Positions 7,885 through 16,308 of a stretch of DNA of 64,000 nt are shown here, piece after piece. Position 1 is the stretch's first letter; each line of letters begins with the position of its first letter. Where the stretch lies: positions 2,087,501 through 2,151,500 of the forward strand of contig NZ_CP110009.1 in assembly GCF_025947305.1 (NCBI RefSeq). Reading direction: 5' to 3'. The DNA is from Flavobacterium sp. N3904 (GTDB taxonomy: Bacteria; Bacteroidota; Bacteroidia; Flavobacteriales; Flavobacteriaceae). Both the position numbers and the translations under genes were made by a program. A model generated the notes under the pieces. That model was not told the DNA's origin. It saw only the letters and a list, made by a program, of their open reading frames with translations, and did not search any database.

Positions 7885-8340
7885 ATGAAAATTATAGGAT
7901 TTAACTTTACAATGAATGACTTTCGTTATTGTGTCCTTGATGGAATTTCTAATCCGCCAACAATAATTGAAAAAAACAAGATTGTCTATCCAAACAATAT
8001 GGATACATCTGATTTAATGGAATGGTTTGAAACACAATTATCACTTATAATTGATAAACATCAACCAAATAAAATTTCACATAAAATTTCATTAACTCTA
8101 ACTAAATTAGACCAAATTAGAAATTCTTGTTATCCTCAAGCGATTTTGAATTTACTTGCAAAAAAGAAAAATATTCCAATAAATAGTTATTCAAGTCCTG
8201 CAATAAATGCAACAAAATTTGGACAACCAAAGAAAACAGACGTTTATTCTCATATCGATGGAATTATAGGCAGTAATCCTCCATATTGGGACAAAGCAAC
8301 AAAAGATGCAGTTTTAGTTGCTTGGTTTAATTTATTGTAA
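7885..8340 (+). CDS. Small RuvC/RNase H-fold-like protein (DUF3010-like), kinase partner
   Basis: 151 residues. It opens MKIIGFNFTMNDFRYCVLDG, a beta-hairpin followed by a turn typical of RuvC/RNase H-fold proteins, and ends with PPYWDKATKDAVLVAWFNLL, a C-terminal helix with an Asp where such folds place a catalytic acid. The layout (short N-terminal sheet, central LNLLAKKKNI helix, C-terminal acidic helix) recalls DUF3010, but I cannot confirm family membership. Its stop codon ends one base before the kinase ATG at 8342, so the two are surely cotranscribed. It could be a nuclease-like effector or a substrate regulated by the kinase; no direct evidence separates these. Confidence 0.55.
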   Translation: MKIIGFNFTMNDFRYCVLDGISNPPTIIEKNKIVYPNNMDTSDLMEWFETQLSLIIDKHQPNKISHKISLTLTKLDQIRNSCYPQAILNLLAKKKNIPINSYSSPAINATKFGQPKKTDVYSHIDGIIGSNPPYWDKATKDAVLVAWFNLL

Positions 8341-8341
8341 T

Positions 8342-9355
8342 ATGATAGGAACTACATTAGATAAATTTCAAGTTGTTGACCATTTAGGTAATGGTGCATT
8401 TGGACACGTATATTTGTGTTATGACCCGTATTTACAAAAAGAAATTGCAGTAAAAGTAATTAAAGTTCCAAATCCAGAAAATTTTGTAAATGCTGTAAAA
8501 GAAGGCCAAACTTTAGATTTATGCAGACATAAACACATTGTTGATGTTAAAGATGTAAGAGCAACTATGTATAATGGCGAAGCAGTTGTAATAATTGTAA
8601 TGGAATATCTATCTAAAGGCTCAATTCAAAAACATATTGAAAAACGGTTTATTTCAGTTAAAGAAAGTTGCAAAATAATACAACAAAGTCTTTTAGGACT
8701 TGAACAAGCACACAATAATAATGTTTTACACAGAGATGTGAAACCAGGAAATATAATGTTCGGAGATAATGGCGAAGCAAAACTTTCAGATTTTGGATTA
8801 GCGATAAATTATCATTCTGACCCAAGTGATGTTTTGGGTTACAGACCACATCAGCCTTTGGAAGTTATTGAAGGAAATCCAATGGATAAATTAAGTGATA
8901 TTTATGCAACAGGCATTACTCTTTACAGATTGTTGAACAACACAAACAAACTTCCTTTTACATTTAGTAGCAAAGAAGAGTGGCTTAAAGCAGTTAAAAA
9001 AGACTTATTTCCGCCAAGACAATATTTACCAAATATTCCTGAAAAAGTAATCAAATTATTAAATAAATCTATCCACAAAAACAGAGGAACTCGATTTCAA
9101 AATTGTACTGAATTTAGACAAGCAATTGAAAAATTAAATTTTCAAATTGATTGGGTTTATGTTGATGATGACAATTGGATTGGTCAAAATAATGGGATAA
9201 ATTATTCAATTCATAAATTTAAGAAAAGAACAGGTTGGGTTATAGATTTTAAAAAAAATGGAGTCCGTAAAACTGAAAACTGTTTCATTAATTTACCCGA
9301 CGATTTTGTAGAGATTGAATTTTTCAAAATAATAAGGGAAACATCATTAAATTGA
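8342..9355 (+). CDS. Hanks-type serine/threonine protein kinase
   Basis: 337 residues from the ATG at 8342 (one base after the upstream stop; a longer frame exists from 8318 but overlaps). The catalytic motifs are complete: glycine loop GNGAFGHVY (about 15-23), ATP-anchoring Lys in IAVKVIK (about 35-41), HRDVKPGN (about 131-138), DFG in LSDFGLA (about 151-157), and SDIYATG (about 187-193). The usual APE triplet is replaced by HQPLEV. No transmembrane helix or PASTA repeats; instead there is a C-terminal domain of about 65 residues (WVYVDDDNWIGQ...), possibly a sensor. A soluble kinase in a small cassette fits an abortive-infection role better than cell-wall signalling. A truncated copy of the intergenic repeat follows it. 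Confidence 0.92.
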   Translation: MIGTTLDKFQVVDHLGNGAFGHVYLCYDPYLQKEIAVKVIKVPNPENFVNAVKEGQTLDLCRHKHIVDVKDVRATMYNGEAVVIIVMEYLSKGSIQKHIEKRFISVKESCKIIQQSLLGLEQAHNNNVLHRDVKPGNIMFGDNGEAKLSDFGLAINYHSDPSDVLGYRPHQPLEVIEGNPMDKLSDIYATGITLYRLLNNTNKLPFTFSSKEEWLKAVKKDLFPPRQYLPNIPEKVIKLLNKSIHKNRGTRFQNCTEFRQAIEKLNFQIDWVYVDDDNWIGQNNGINYSIHKFKKRTGWVIDFKKNGVRKTENCFINLPDDFVEIEFFKIIRETSLN

Positions 9356-9398
9356 AATGACAAAACAACGAACTTCTTTTGGCGCGATAACGATAGCG

Positions 9399-9411
9399 AC
9401 ACCTGCTACAA
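9399..9411 (+). repeat. Short partial copy of the attC-like intergenic repeat
   Basis: ACACCTGCTACAA differs by one base from the ACACCTACTACAA that begins the full repeat at 9919-10050. It lies after the kinase gene and before the HEPN gene. Confidence 0.35.
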
Positions 9412-9435
9412 AAATAAGAACTTAAAAAACAATTT

Positions 9436-9900
9436 ATGAGAGAATGGATAAATGATAGATTTGATACAAATTTTACTGAAGTAGATTTATCAAGTGTTAA
9501 AGATTTTTCTTTGATTTGGAATGTTTTTGAAAATGTGGTTTGCCAAAATAATTTTTCAATTGTCCGTACTGAAGAAGGTATAGAAAATAGGGTAATTGAT
9601 TCAGCTGAATTCAATAGCTATTTACAATATTTTCAAAATAGATATGTTTCAAACGGTACATTTACTAATCGCTTTCAATATTTACATTTTAGAGCTAACA
9701 ATCATCGAAATCTTGTTGAAGAAGTATTACTTGGAAACAACACAAACAATAACGATATAATATTAGCATTAGTAATAATTGTATATCGATATAGAAATAA
9801 TCTTTTTCATGGAATAAAAAGAATCCAAGAAATTGATCAACAAAGAGAAAATTTCGAAAATGCAAATGGAGTCTTAAAAACTTTATTAAATCATTTCTAG
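9436..9900 (+). CDS. HEPN-motif protein, candidate RNase effector
   Basis: 154 residues, mostly helical. Near the C-terminus it has YRYRNNLFHGIKRIQ, which contains the Rx4H (RNNLFH) signature of HEPN-domain RNases. HEPN proteins include abortive-infection and toxin-antitoxin RNases that cleave cellular RNA. No nucleotidyltransferase (MNT) antitoxin is next to it, so it would act alone or with the neighbouring genes. The rest of the sequence was not recognised. It begins about 80 bases after the kinase gene on the same strand and is followed by a full attC-like repeat. Confidence 0.6.
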   Translation: MREWINDRFDTNFTEVDLSSVKDFSLIWNVFENVVCQNNFSIVRTEEGIENRVIDSAEFNSYLQYFQNRYVSNGTFTNRFQYLHFRANNHRNLVEEVLLGNNTNNNDIILALVIIVYRYRNNLFHGIKRIQEIDQQRENFENANGVLKTLLNHF

Positions 9901-9918
9901 CAAAAAAGGCAACGGCCA

Positions 9919-10050
9919 ACACCTACTACAACGAATTTGGGCAATTGGCCTAATGGTAAGTTGGTTTTGTATTTGGGATGATTTGGCAAATCCGAAAATA
10001 GGGCATAATTTAGTCCCAAACTACTTGTAGCGCGGGAACGTTACAGTCGG
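9919..10050 (+). repeat. attC-like palindromic repeat, copy A
   Basis: It starts with CCAACACCTACTACAA and ends with TTGTAGCGCGGGAACGTTAC. Its 60-bp stretch 9926-9985 matches copy B (10850-10909) at 55 of 60 positions. Inside, CTACAA...TTTGGG can pair with CCCAAA...TTGTAG, giving an imperfect hairpin with AAC near one end and GTT near the other, as in integron attC sites. Confidence 0.55.
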
Positions 10051-10089
10051 TTGTGCGGAACTTAGAAAATAATACTTAATAAAGAACTC

Positions 10090-10818
10090 ATGGGATTAGA
10101 AGATTTATCTAATATTTTAGGTGCAAAAACTGTAGAAAAAGCATATGACGACGCATTATCACCACCAATGAAAGAAGTTGGCAAGGCTACATCAGATATT
10201 GTTAAAACATTTAGACTTTTTACTACTCCTTTTCAATTAGCAGCAACTCTACAAGACAGACTTGAAATCTATCTTGAAAAAATTCGAAATAACGTTCCCA
10301 AAGAAAAACAAATAGAATGTCATCCAATGATTGCAGGACCAATATTTGACAGACTTAAATATTTGGACGATGACAACAAATTAACCACACTTTTTTTGAA
10401 TTTACTTGAAAGAGCGATTGATAGTGAGAGAGTAAATGAAGCTCATCCTGCATTTATTCATATTATAGAACAATTGTCGCCTGATGAAGCTCTAATACTG
10501 TATTTATTGAAAGATAATGAGATACATGTTGTGGATACTTTAGACTTAGACATAGCTGCTAATAAATTCATCAATTTTAAAATAATTGAAGGTGGGTTTC
10601 CACAAGAAAAATTAAACATTCCTAATAATTTTGAATTATACTATTCTCATTTAGAAAGTCTTAATTTAATAAAATGGCCAATTATTAATCAAGAACCTAT
10701 TAGAAGTGAAGATAACTCAATTCAGCTTGGTGTAAAAAGGTTTAGCAAAATAACTGTTACTTCTTGGGGCAAGCTTTTTATTAAAGCATGTATTCCCGAT
10801 AAAGGTTTTGAAGTTTAA
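10090..10818 (+). CDS. Abi-alpha (DUF4393) family protein
   Basis: 242 residues. The beginning LGAKTVEKAYDDALSPPMKEVG, the segment FQLAATLQDRLEIYLEKIR, and the HPMIAGPIFDRLKYLDDD...LFLNLLERAID block correspond to the DUF4393/Abi-alpha family (Pfam PF14337), known mainly from phage-abortive-infection contexts and mobile regions. The molecular mechanism is not known to me. The C-terminal half (about 140-242) is less conserved and contains a winged-helix-like SHLESLNLIKWPI segment. It is bracketed by two copies of the attC-like repeat (A upstream, B downstream), exactly one gene per repeat. Confidence 0.75.
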   Translation: MGLEDLSNILGAKTVEKAYDDALSPPMKEVGKATSDIVKTFRLFTTPFQLAATLQDRLEIYLEKIRNNVPKEKQIECHPMIAGPIFDRLKYLDDDNKLTTLFLNLLERAIDSERVNEAHPAFIHIIEQLSPDEALILYLLKDNEIHVVDTLDLDIAANKFINFKIIEGGFPQEKLNIPNNFELYYSHLESLNLIKWPIINQEPIRSEDNSIQLGVKRFSKITVTSWGKLFIKACIPDKGFEV

Positions 10819-10837
10819 TAAATTTCAAAATCAACCG

Positions 10838-10978
10838 AACCGCTAACAGCTACAACGGATTTAGGCAATTGGCTTAATGGAAAGTTGGTTTTGTATTTGT
10901 GATGATTTGCTTCGCCTGTTCACTGTCGCTCGAGTGACAAATCTGCCCTAGTCCCAGAACGTTATCACTCGGATGCAA
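10838..10978 (+). repeat. attC-like palindromic repeat, copy B
   Basis: It begins CCGCTAACAGCTACAACGG, continues with a 60-bp block 55/60 identical to copy A, and ends CCCAGAACGTTATCACTCGG. The AAC at the left and GTTATC at the right resemble the R boxes of attC sites. Confidence 0.55.
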
Positions 10979-11006
10979 AATTTGTATTCAAAAATTGACG
11001 TTTAAT

Positions 11007-11035
11007 AAGGTAACCCAATACGGTTGCCTTTTTTT
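11007..11035 (+). terminator. Rho-independent terminator after the Abi-alpha cassette
   Basis: The stem AAGGTAACC / GGTTGCCTT (one T-G wobble) is followed by TTTTTTT. It stops plus-strand transcription just at the convergent stop codon of the esterase gene. Confidence 0.75.
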
Positions 11036-11726
11036 ATGGGATAAATTTAGCTTGACTCAACATCCAGTTGTAAATTTTGTCTTCTCTAAAATAGCGCTCC
11101 ACACTGCCGTGATTCCCGCCCTTAACAACGGTAAAAGTAAGATTGGCATCGGGATTGCAAGTCTGTATAGCTTTGACCATTTTTCTGGATTCAGATAATG
11201 GGACTATATAATCTTTGTTTCCATGAATAACCCACAAAGGAATCGTTGCTAGGTTGCAGGCATCTTTTGTGTTTCCACCTCCGCAAATGGCTACTGCTGC
11301 GGTAATTTTATCGGGATATTTACCGGCAAAATCAAAAGTGCCGTATCCGCCCAAACTCATTCCGCATACATAAACCCTCGATAAATCGGTGTTGTAATTG
11401 TTTTGTACATATTCCAAAAGCTTCAAGAGTTTGTCGGGATCCCAAGCACCGTGAGCTACTTGTGGCGCAATAACGATGGCTGGTATTTCTTTTCCTCCTT
11501 CGATAGCTCGAATTACGCCGTAACGTTTTACGCGATCCAAATTAGTCCCGGACAGGCTTTTCCCATGTAAAAATAAAATGATAGGCGCCTTTTTGTCCAA
11601 CACTTCCTGATTGGGCAAATTAATCCAAAAAGGATAATCGGTTTGGTCTGTGATGGCTTTTAGTTGTGCTTGTGCAGTAGGAACAGCGCAAAGCGTAAGT
11701 AGGTAAAGTAAAATATGAAATCGCAT
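11034..11726 (-). CDS. Secreted alpha/beta-hydrolase (esterase/S9-like)
   Basis: 230 residues from ATG 11726, which gives the signal peptide MRFHILLYLLTLCAVPTAQA. A longer open frame to 11840 would begin inside a palindromic repeat and is rejected. The catalytic Ser is in GMSLGGYG (about residue 120), Asp in VIHGNKDYIVP (about 175), and His in GGNHGSVERYF (about 213). ILFLHGKSL supplies the oxyanion region. This is the arrangement of single-domain carboxylesterases/prolyl-oligopeptidase-like hydrolases often found in polysaccharide or feruloyl-ester degradation. The substrate is unknown; it should act in the periplasm or outside. No neighbouring polysaccharide locus was seen. Confidence 0.85.
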   Translation of the reverse strand: MRFHILLYLLTLCAVPTAQAQLKAITDQTDYPFWINLPNQEVLDKKAPIILFLHGKSLSGTNLDRVKRYGVIRAIEGGKEIPAIVIAPQVAHGAWDPDKLLKLLEYVQNNYNTDLSRVYVCGMSLGGYGTFDFAGKYPDKITAAVAICGGGNTKDACNLATIPLWVIHGNKDYIVPLSESRKMVKAIQTCNPDANLTFTVVKGGNHGSVERYFREDKIYNWMLSQAKFIP

Positions 11727-11829
11727 GAATTGGGGATAATTTTTTGAAATGGGTTCGCAAAGTACCTTTTTATAATTAAAAGGGGAAACTTTTTTGGATA
11801 AAAACAAAAATGCAAAATATCTCCTTTTT

Positions 11830-12022
11830 GGCAATGTCATTAAGGTTAAGGCGTTTAACCGTCACTTCGAGTGATTTTGAATAGTAATGCGATAGCTTTA
11901 ATATTTAAAATTGTATCGAGAAGCTTTCAAAACGTAAAGGTTCTCGATACTTCGTAAAAATTTTCTATCGCAAATTATTACTCAACTCGAACTGACGAAT
12001 CCTTAACCTTAATGATATTGCC
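11830..12022. repeat. ~193-bp palindromic element with 22-bp terminal inverted repeats
   Basis: The left end GGCAATGTCATTAAGGTTAA and the reverse complement of the right end agree at 21 of 22 positions. Inner arms CGTCACTTCGAGTGATT...GCGATAG pair with CTATCGC...TCGAACTGACG, and the centre has TATCGAGAA/TTCTCGATA. No coding capacity. It resembles a MITE- or REP-like dispersed element of flavobacterial intergenic DNA (from memory, not checked). Confidence 0.75.
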
Positions 12023-12023
12023 C

Positions 12024-12180
12024 TTTAGCCCCGATTACTTCACTATACTTTTATTTTCATCGGAGTTCAGTGAACTTCGTTTGTAATGGAAATCCTTGTG
12101 AGCCGGGGTTCGGCTTACAAGATTGCAATGTAGAGCGGGACCAATGCTGCAAAAAGATCCAATCTTTCTGCTCCAAAATT
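12024..12180 (+). other. Structured intergenic element with GCCCCGAT head
   Basis: It starts TTTAGCCCCGATTACTTC, followed by the 13-base palindrome AGTTCAGTGAACT (12064-12076), then a strong hairpin AATCCTTGTGAGCCG / CGGCTTACAAGATT (12091-12124) with loop GGGTT, and a tail containing GAGCGGGACCAATGC and CTTTCTGCTCC. I believe similar blocks recur downstream of genes in Flavobacterium genomes, but cannot verify it. It may be a structured RNA or a fixed repeat. Confidence 0.4.
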
Positions 12181-12376
12181 TTATAATCAAATGCAGATGA
12201 TATGAACTACGGATAGTCGTCTAACCCTTAAATAGTTAGCGATAAATCATTTATTTGGTTTTAAAAAGCAAAATAGCGTGAATTATACAAGTCTTGTTGA
12301 GAATTCTATAATATTTCGGAAGCGTTGTAGAGCCACCTTTGTTGTATTAAATTATTTAATTCCTAAATCAAAAAAA

Positions 12377-14140
12377 ATGAAAGCTAAAATTTTACTATTC
12401 ACTTTTGCAATACTGTGTGTTGCATTAATTACCGGATGCGAAAAAGACGATTTTGAAGAAGTCGTTGGAGTATGTCCGATAGTGGAATCAACAACCCCCT
12501 TGAGCAATGCATTAGATGTTCCATTAGGACAAATCATTACCGCAACATTCAACGAGGAAATGGATCCAAGTTCGATTACTTCAACCTCATTTACGGTTGT
12601 TGGGGCTGCACCCTTAGCAGGGACGGTTACATATACAGGCAAGACGGCCTCATTCACGCCAACACTTCCACTAGCAGAAAACACCACTTATACGGCTAGA
12701 ATTACTACTAAAGCAAAAGACTTAATGGGTAATTTTTTGCAGGTTGAGTATGTATGGGCATTTTCAACAGGGACACTTTTGAGACCTGTAGTAACTGCAA
12801 CAGATCCTATTAATAATGCTATTGCTGTGCCGTTGAATAAAACAATTTCGGCAACATTCAATATGGCTATGAATTCATCAACATTAAACAGTACCACTTT
12901 TAAAGTGAATCAAGGAGTTAACGTTGTGACGGGAGCAATTTCTTACACAGGGACAACAGTATCTTTTGTTCCAACAAATCCTTTAGTAGCCAATAAAATC
13001 TACACTGTAACGATAACTACGGGTGCTAAAAATTCATTGAATACTGCCATGGCAGCAGATTATACTTGGACTTTTACAACAGATGTAATACCAACAGTAA
13101 CTGCAACAGATCCTATTAATAATGCTATTGATGTAGCCTTAAATCAAACAGTAACTGCTGATTTTAGTACTATAATGGATGCTGCTACAATCACTGGGAC
13201 GACATTTACTTTGAAACAAGGAACAACAACAATTCCGGGAACGGTTTCTTATTCAGGTACTACAGCTTCCTTTAACCCAACAAATTCGTTGGTAATTGGC
13301 AAAGTTTATACAGCAACAATTACAAATGGAGCCAAAAATGTAGCAGGAACTCCATTGGCTAGTGACTTTGTTTGGAAATTTACGACTATACTGGCACCTC
13401 CTGCAGCTATAATTATTGATCTTGGTACTGCTGCTATGTTTGGAGTTTTTGGTGGTAATGCCGGAATGACAAACGAAGGATTAAACACAGTAATTAATAA
13501 TGGAAGTATAGGGACAACTGCTGTTTCAACAAAGGTTACAGGATTTCATGATGGGGTTGCCATTTATACCGAAACGGATCTAAATGTTGGAAATGTTACA
13601 GGTGATATATTTACTGCACCTCCAGCTCCAGGAACAGCCACTTCATTTGCAATTGCACAAAAAGCATTGCTTGATGCAAATGCAGCGTATTTAAGTATTT
13701 CCCCAGCTTCAAAACCAGGAGGATCTGATCCAAATGCGGGTGAGTTAGGTGGATTGACATTAGCTCCGGGCGTTTATAAATCGGCAAGCGGTACTTTTAA
13801 AATCAGCAATGGTAACCTGACGCTTGATGCACAAGGTGACCCAAATGCCACTTGGATTTTTCAAACGGCTGCAGGTCTGACAGTTGGGATTGCAGGTCCT
13901 ACAGGTGCCAAAAGTGTAATATTGAAAAATGGTGCATTAGCTAAAAATGTATTTTGGTATGTAGGTAGTGCTGCAACTATTAATGGTGCTGGTGGCGGAA
14001 CCATGGTTGGAACTATTATTGCTAACTCGGGTGTTACTTTTTCTACTTCCGGAAATGCAGCCCAAACAGTACTCAACGGAAGGGCAATATCCTTAGTTTC
14101 TTCTGTGACCATGGTAAATACAACCATTAATGTACCATAA
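12377..14140 (+). CDS. Ice-binding-like lipoprotein: three Big_5 Ig domains plus DUF3494
   Basis: 587 residues from ATG 12377, which yields a lipoprotein signal ending LITG-C (Cys about residue 20); the longer frame from 12278 lacks one. Three SbsA-type Ig-like (Big_5) domains start near residues 35, 138 and 239, each with the pattern TxPxNNAIDVxLNxTVTAxFS and ending W(A/T/K)FxT. From about residue 341 to the end is a DUF3494 ice-binding domain (IDLGTAAMFGVFGG... ending VSSVTMVNTTINVP). Such proteins are exported and bind ice crystals, or serve as adhesins whose Ig domains extend the tip. Anchoring as a lipoprotein suggests surface display. The OmpA-family gene follows 75 bases later and may be in the same transcript. 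Confidence 0.9.
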   Translation: MKAKILLFTFAILCVALITGCEKDDFEEVVGVCPIVESTTPLSNALDVPLGQIITATFNEEMDPSSITSTSFTVVGAAPLAGTVTYTGKTASFTPTLPLAENTTYTARITTKAKDLMGNFLQVEYVWAFSTGTLLRPVVTATDPINNAIAVPLNKTISATFNMAMNSSTLNSTTFKVNQGVNVVTGAISYTGTTVSFVPTNPLVANKIYTVTITTGAKNSLNTAMAADYTWTFTTDVIPTVTATDPINNAIDVALNQTVTADFSTIMDAATITGTTFTLKQGTTTIPGTVSYSGTTASFNPTNSLVIGKVYTATITNGAKNVAGTPLASDFVWKFTTILAPPAAIIIDLGTAAMFGVFGGNAGMTNEGLNTVINNGSIGTTAVSTKVTGFHDGVAIYTETDLNVGNVTGDIFTAPPAPGTATSFAIAQKALLDANAAYLSISPASKPGGSDPNAGELGGLTLAPGVYKSASGTFKISNGNLTLDAQGDPNATWIFQTAAGLTVGIAGPTGAKSVILKNGALAKNVFWYVGSAATINGAGGGTMVGTIIANSGVTFSTSGNAAQTVLNGRAISLVSSVTMVNTTINVP

Positions 14141-14160
14141 ATAATATTGCTAAATAATAT

Positions 14161-14180
14161 ATCCCGTTTTCGGACGGGAT
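14161..14180 (+). terminator. Hairpin between the ice-binding and OmpA genes
   Basis: ATCCCGT and ACGGGAT form a perfect 7-bp stem with a 6-base loop. The tail (TCTTCTC) is not a T-run, so it is at best a weak terminator or an mRNA-processing/stability hairpin. Confidence 0.4.
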
Positions 14181-14215
14181 TCTTCTCAAAAAAAAAATAT
14201 CTAAATAGACATAAA

Positions 14216-16237
14216 ATGAAAACTAAAATTAGTTTTAAAATAGAATTATATACAACGTGGATTTCAGATAATTTTCACTTAAGTAGCTTTTTCTTATTGA
14301 CGTTGTTGTGCTTAAGTGCTCAAACAAAGTTGCAGGCTCAAGAGGTTAATTACACAAAACCTACTTGGTACTTTGGTGTTGCAGCTGCAACCAACTATAG
14401 TTTTTACCGTGGTTCAACACATCAGCTTAATTCGACTTTGACTCCTCCGGTTACTTTTCATAATGGAGAAGGAGCAGGGCTTTATTTGGCACCGCTTATT
14501 GAATTTTATAAACCGAATACAATATTGGGATTTATGTTTCAGGCAGGTTATGACAGCAGAAAAGGTTCCTTTGATCAGAAAATGACTCCTTGTAATTGCC
14601 CTGCAGATCTATCTACAGAATTAAGTTATATTACGGTAGAACCAAGCATTCGTATTGCTCCTTTTAAATCTAATTTTTATATATACGGAGGACCACGTTT
14701 GGCTTTCAATGTAGATAAATCATTTAAATATCAGTTAGGTATTAATCCGGCATATCCTAATCAAGAAGCATCACCTGAGGTAAGAGGTGATTTTGACAAT
14801 GTTGACGAAACGCTTATTTCGATGCAAGTTGGAGCAGGGTTTGATATTCCGTTATCCTCACAAAAACACAAAACACAATTCCTTTTGTCTCCTTTTGTGA
14901 ATTTTCAACCTTATTTTGGACAACATCCCCGCTCAACCGAGACTTGGAGTTTAAGTACTCTTAGAGTTGGTATGGCACTTAAATTTGGGCAGGGAAGTAG
15001 AGTGGAAACTCCAGAAGTCGAAACAACTCAAGTTCAGTTTTCGGTATATGCGCCTAAGAATATTCCGGGAGAACGTAATGTAAGAGAGGTATTCCCATTA
15101 CGTAATTATGTTTTTTATGATCTTGGATCGAATGAAATACCAAGTCGTTACAAATTATTGAAAAAAGAGAATGTAAAAGACTTCAATGAAGATCAGATAG
15201 GAGGAGTTACGGCTTCTGTGAATCCGTCGGGTCGTTCTGCACGACAAATGACGGTTTATTATAATGTGATCAATATTCTTGGGAATCGAATGGTAAAAAA
15301 TCCATCAACAACTATTACACTTGTTGGTTCTTCAGAAAAAGGATCAGAAGATGGTGTCTTGATGGCTGAATCTATCAAAACATATTTAGTTAATGTATTC
15401 GAAATAAACGCGTCAAGAATAAGTACGAAAGGGCAATTAAAACCCAATATTCCATCTGAACAGCCTGGAGGAACAAAAGAATTGGAATTGCTTCGCATGG
15501 GAGATCGTAGAGTTTCCATCGAAAGTAATTCACCTCAATTATTGATGGAATTTCAAAGCGGTCCAGACGCTCCATTAAAACCATTAGAGTTTGTTACTGT
15601 TCAAGAAGCACCTATAGACAGTTATGTTACCATTGATGCAACTGGTGCAGGGCAAGCGTATTCCTCATGGTCTTTAGAAACTACTGATCCAGACGGACAG
15701 ATGAAAACTTTTGGTCCTTATACGCAAGAAAAAGTAAGTATTCCTGGTAAAAGTATCATGGGAACTCGTTCTGAGGGTGATTATAAAGTAAAAATGATTG
15801 GGACAACCAAAAGTGGTAAAATTGAAGAAAAAGTAACCACAACTCACATGGTGCTTTGGACACCTTCTAAAACAGAAGAGGGTCTTAGATATAGTATAAT
15901 TTTTGAATTTAATAAATCAAAAGCAATTACCATGTATGAGAAATATTTGAGAGAGGTTGTTACGCCTAAAATACCTAAAAACGGTGTTGTCATCATTCAT
16001 GGTCACACGGACATCATTGGTGAAGAGTCTTATAATTTGAATTTATCTTTGGACAGAGCCAATGAAGTAAAAAGTATTATCGAAAATGCTTTGTCGAATT
16101 CAGGCAGAAGAGATGTAAAATTCGAAGTGCATGGTTTTGGAGAAGACGAAAGTATGTCTCCTTTTGAAAATAAGCTTCCTGAAGAACGTTTTTATAACCG
16201 TACGGTGATAATTGATATTGTTACGGCTACAAAATAA
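14216..16237 (+). CDS. OmpA-family outer membrane protein with N-terminal barrel
   Basis: 673 residues from ATG 14216; the frame can be extended to 14147 but only through the preceding hairpin. A signal segment (LSSFFLLTLLCLSAQTKLQAQ) precedes a barrel-like region of about 43-262 with alternating strands (TWYFGVAAATNYSFYRG..., YIYGGPRLAFNVD, LRVGMALKFG). After a middle region, the C-terminal OmpA peptidoglycan-binding domain (about 555-672) shows NLNLSLDRANEVKSII and the GFGEDE segment. It should link outer membrane and peptidoglycan. Proximity to the ice-binding lipoprotein hints at joint surface function, which is inference. Confidence 0.85.
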   Translation: MKTKISFKIELYTTWISDNFHLSSFFLLTLLCLSAQTKLQAQEVNYTKPTWYFGVAAATNYSFYRGSTHQLNSTLTPPVTFHNGEGAGLYLAPLIEFYKPNTILGFMFQAGYDSRKGSFDQKMTPCNCPADLSTELSYITVEPSIRIAPFKSNFYIYGGPRLAFNVDKSFKYQLGINPAYPNQEASPEVRGDFDNVDETLISMQVGAGFDIPLSSQKHKTQFLLSPFVNFQPYFGQHPRSTETWSLSTLRVGMALKFGQGSRVETPEVETTQVQFSVYAPKNIPGERNVREVFPLRNYVFYDLGSNEIPSRYKLLKKENVKDFNEDQIGGVTASVNPSGRSARQMTVYYNVINILGNRMVKNPSTTITLVGSSEKGSEDGVLMAESIKTYLVNVFEINASRISTKGQLKPNIPSEQPGGTKELELLRMGDRRVSIESNSPQLLMEFQSGPDAPLKPLEFVTVQEAPIDSYVTIDATGAGQAYSSWSLETTDPDGQMKTFGPYTQEKVSIPGKSIMGTRSEGDYKVKMIGTTKSGKIEEKVTTTHMVLWTPSKTEEGLRYSIIFEFNKSKAITMYEKYLREVVTPKIPKNGVVIIHGHTDIIGEESYNLNLSLDRANEVKSIIENALSNSGRRDVKFEVHGFGEDESMSPFENKLPEERFYNRTVIIDIVTATK

Positions 16238-16273
16238 TAAATAAATTTGGTTAGTAATACTCTTTTAGAGTTT

Positions 16274-16308
16274 AAAAAGACAGGGATTTAAGTTCCTGTC
16301 TTTTTTTT
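16274..16308 (+). terminator. Rho-independent terminator of the OmpA gene
   Basis: AAAAGACAGG and CCTGTCTTTT form a 10-bp stem around GATTTAAGTT, followed by more T residues, about 37 bases after the stop. Confidence 0.9.

Noticed and set aside
11727..11840. N-terminal extension of the esterase
   Set aside because: It begins inside the palindromic repeat and would hide a good signal peptide starting at 11726.
12278..12376. Longer N-terminus of the ice-binding protein
   Set aside because: Only the ATG at 12377 gives a lipoprotein signal with a proper lipobox.
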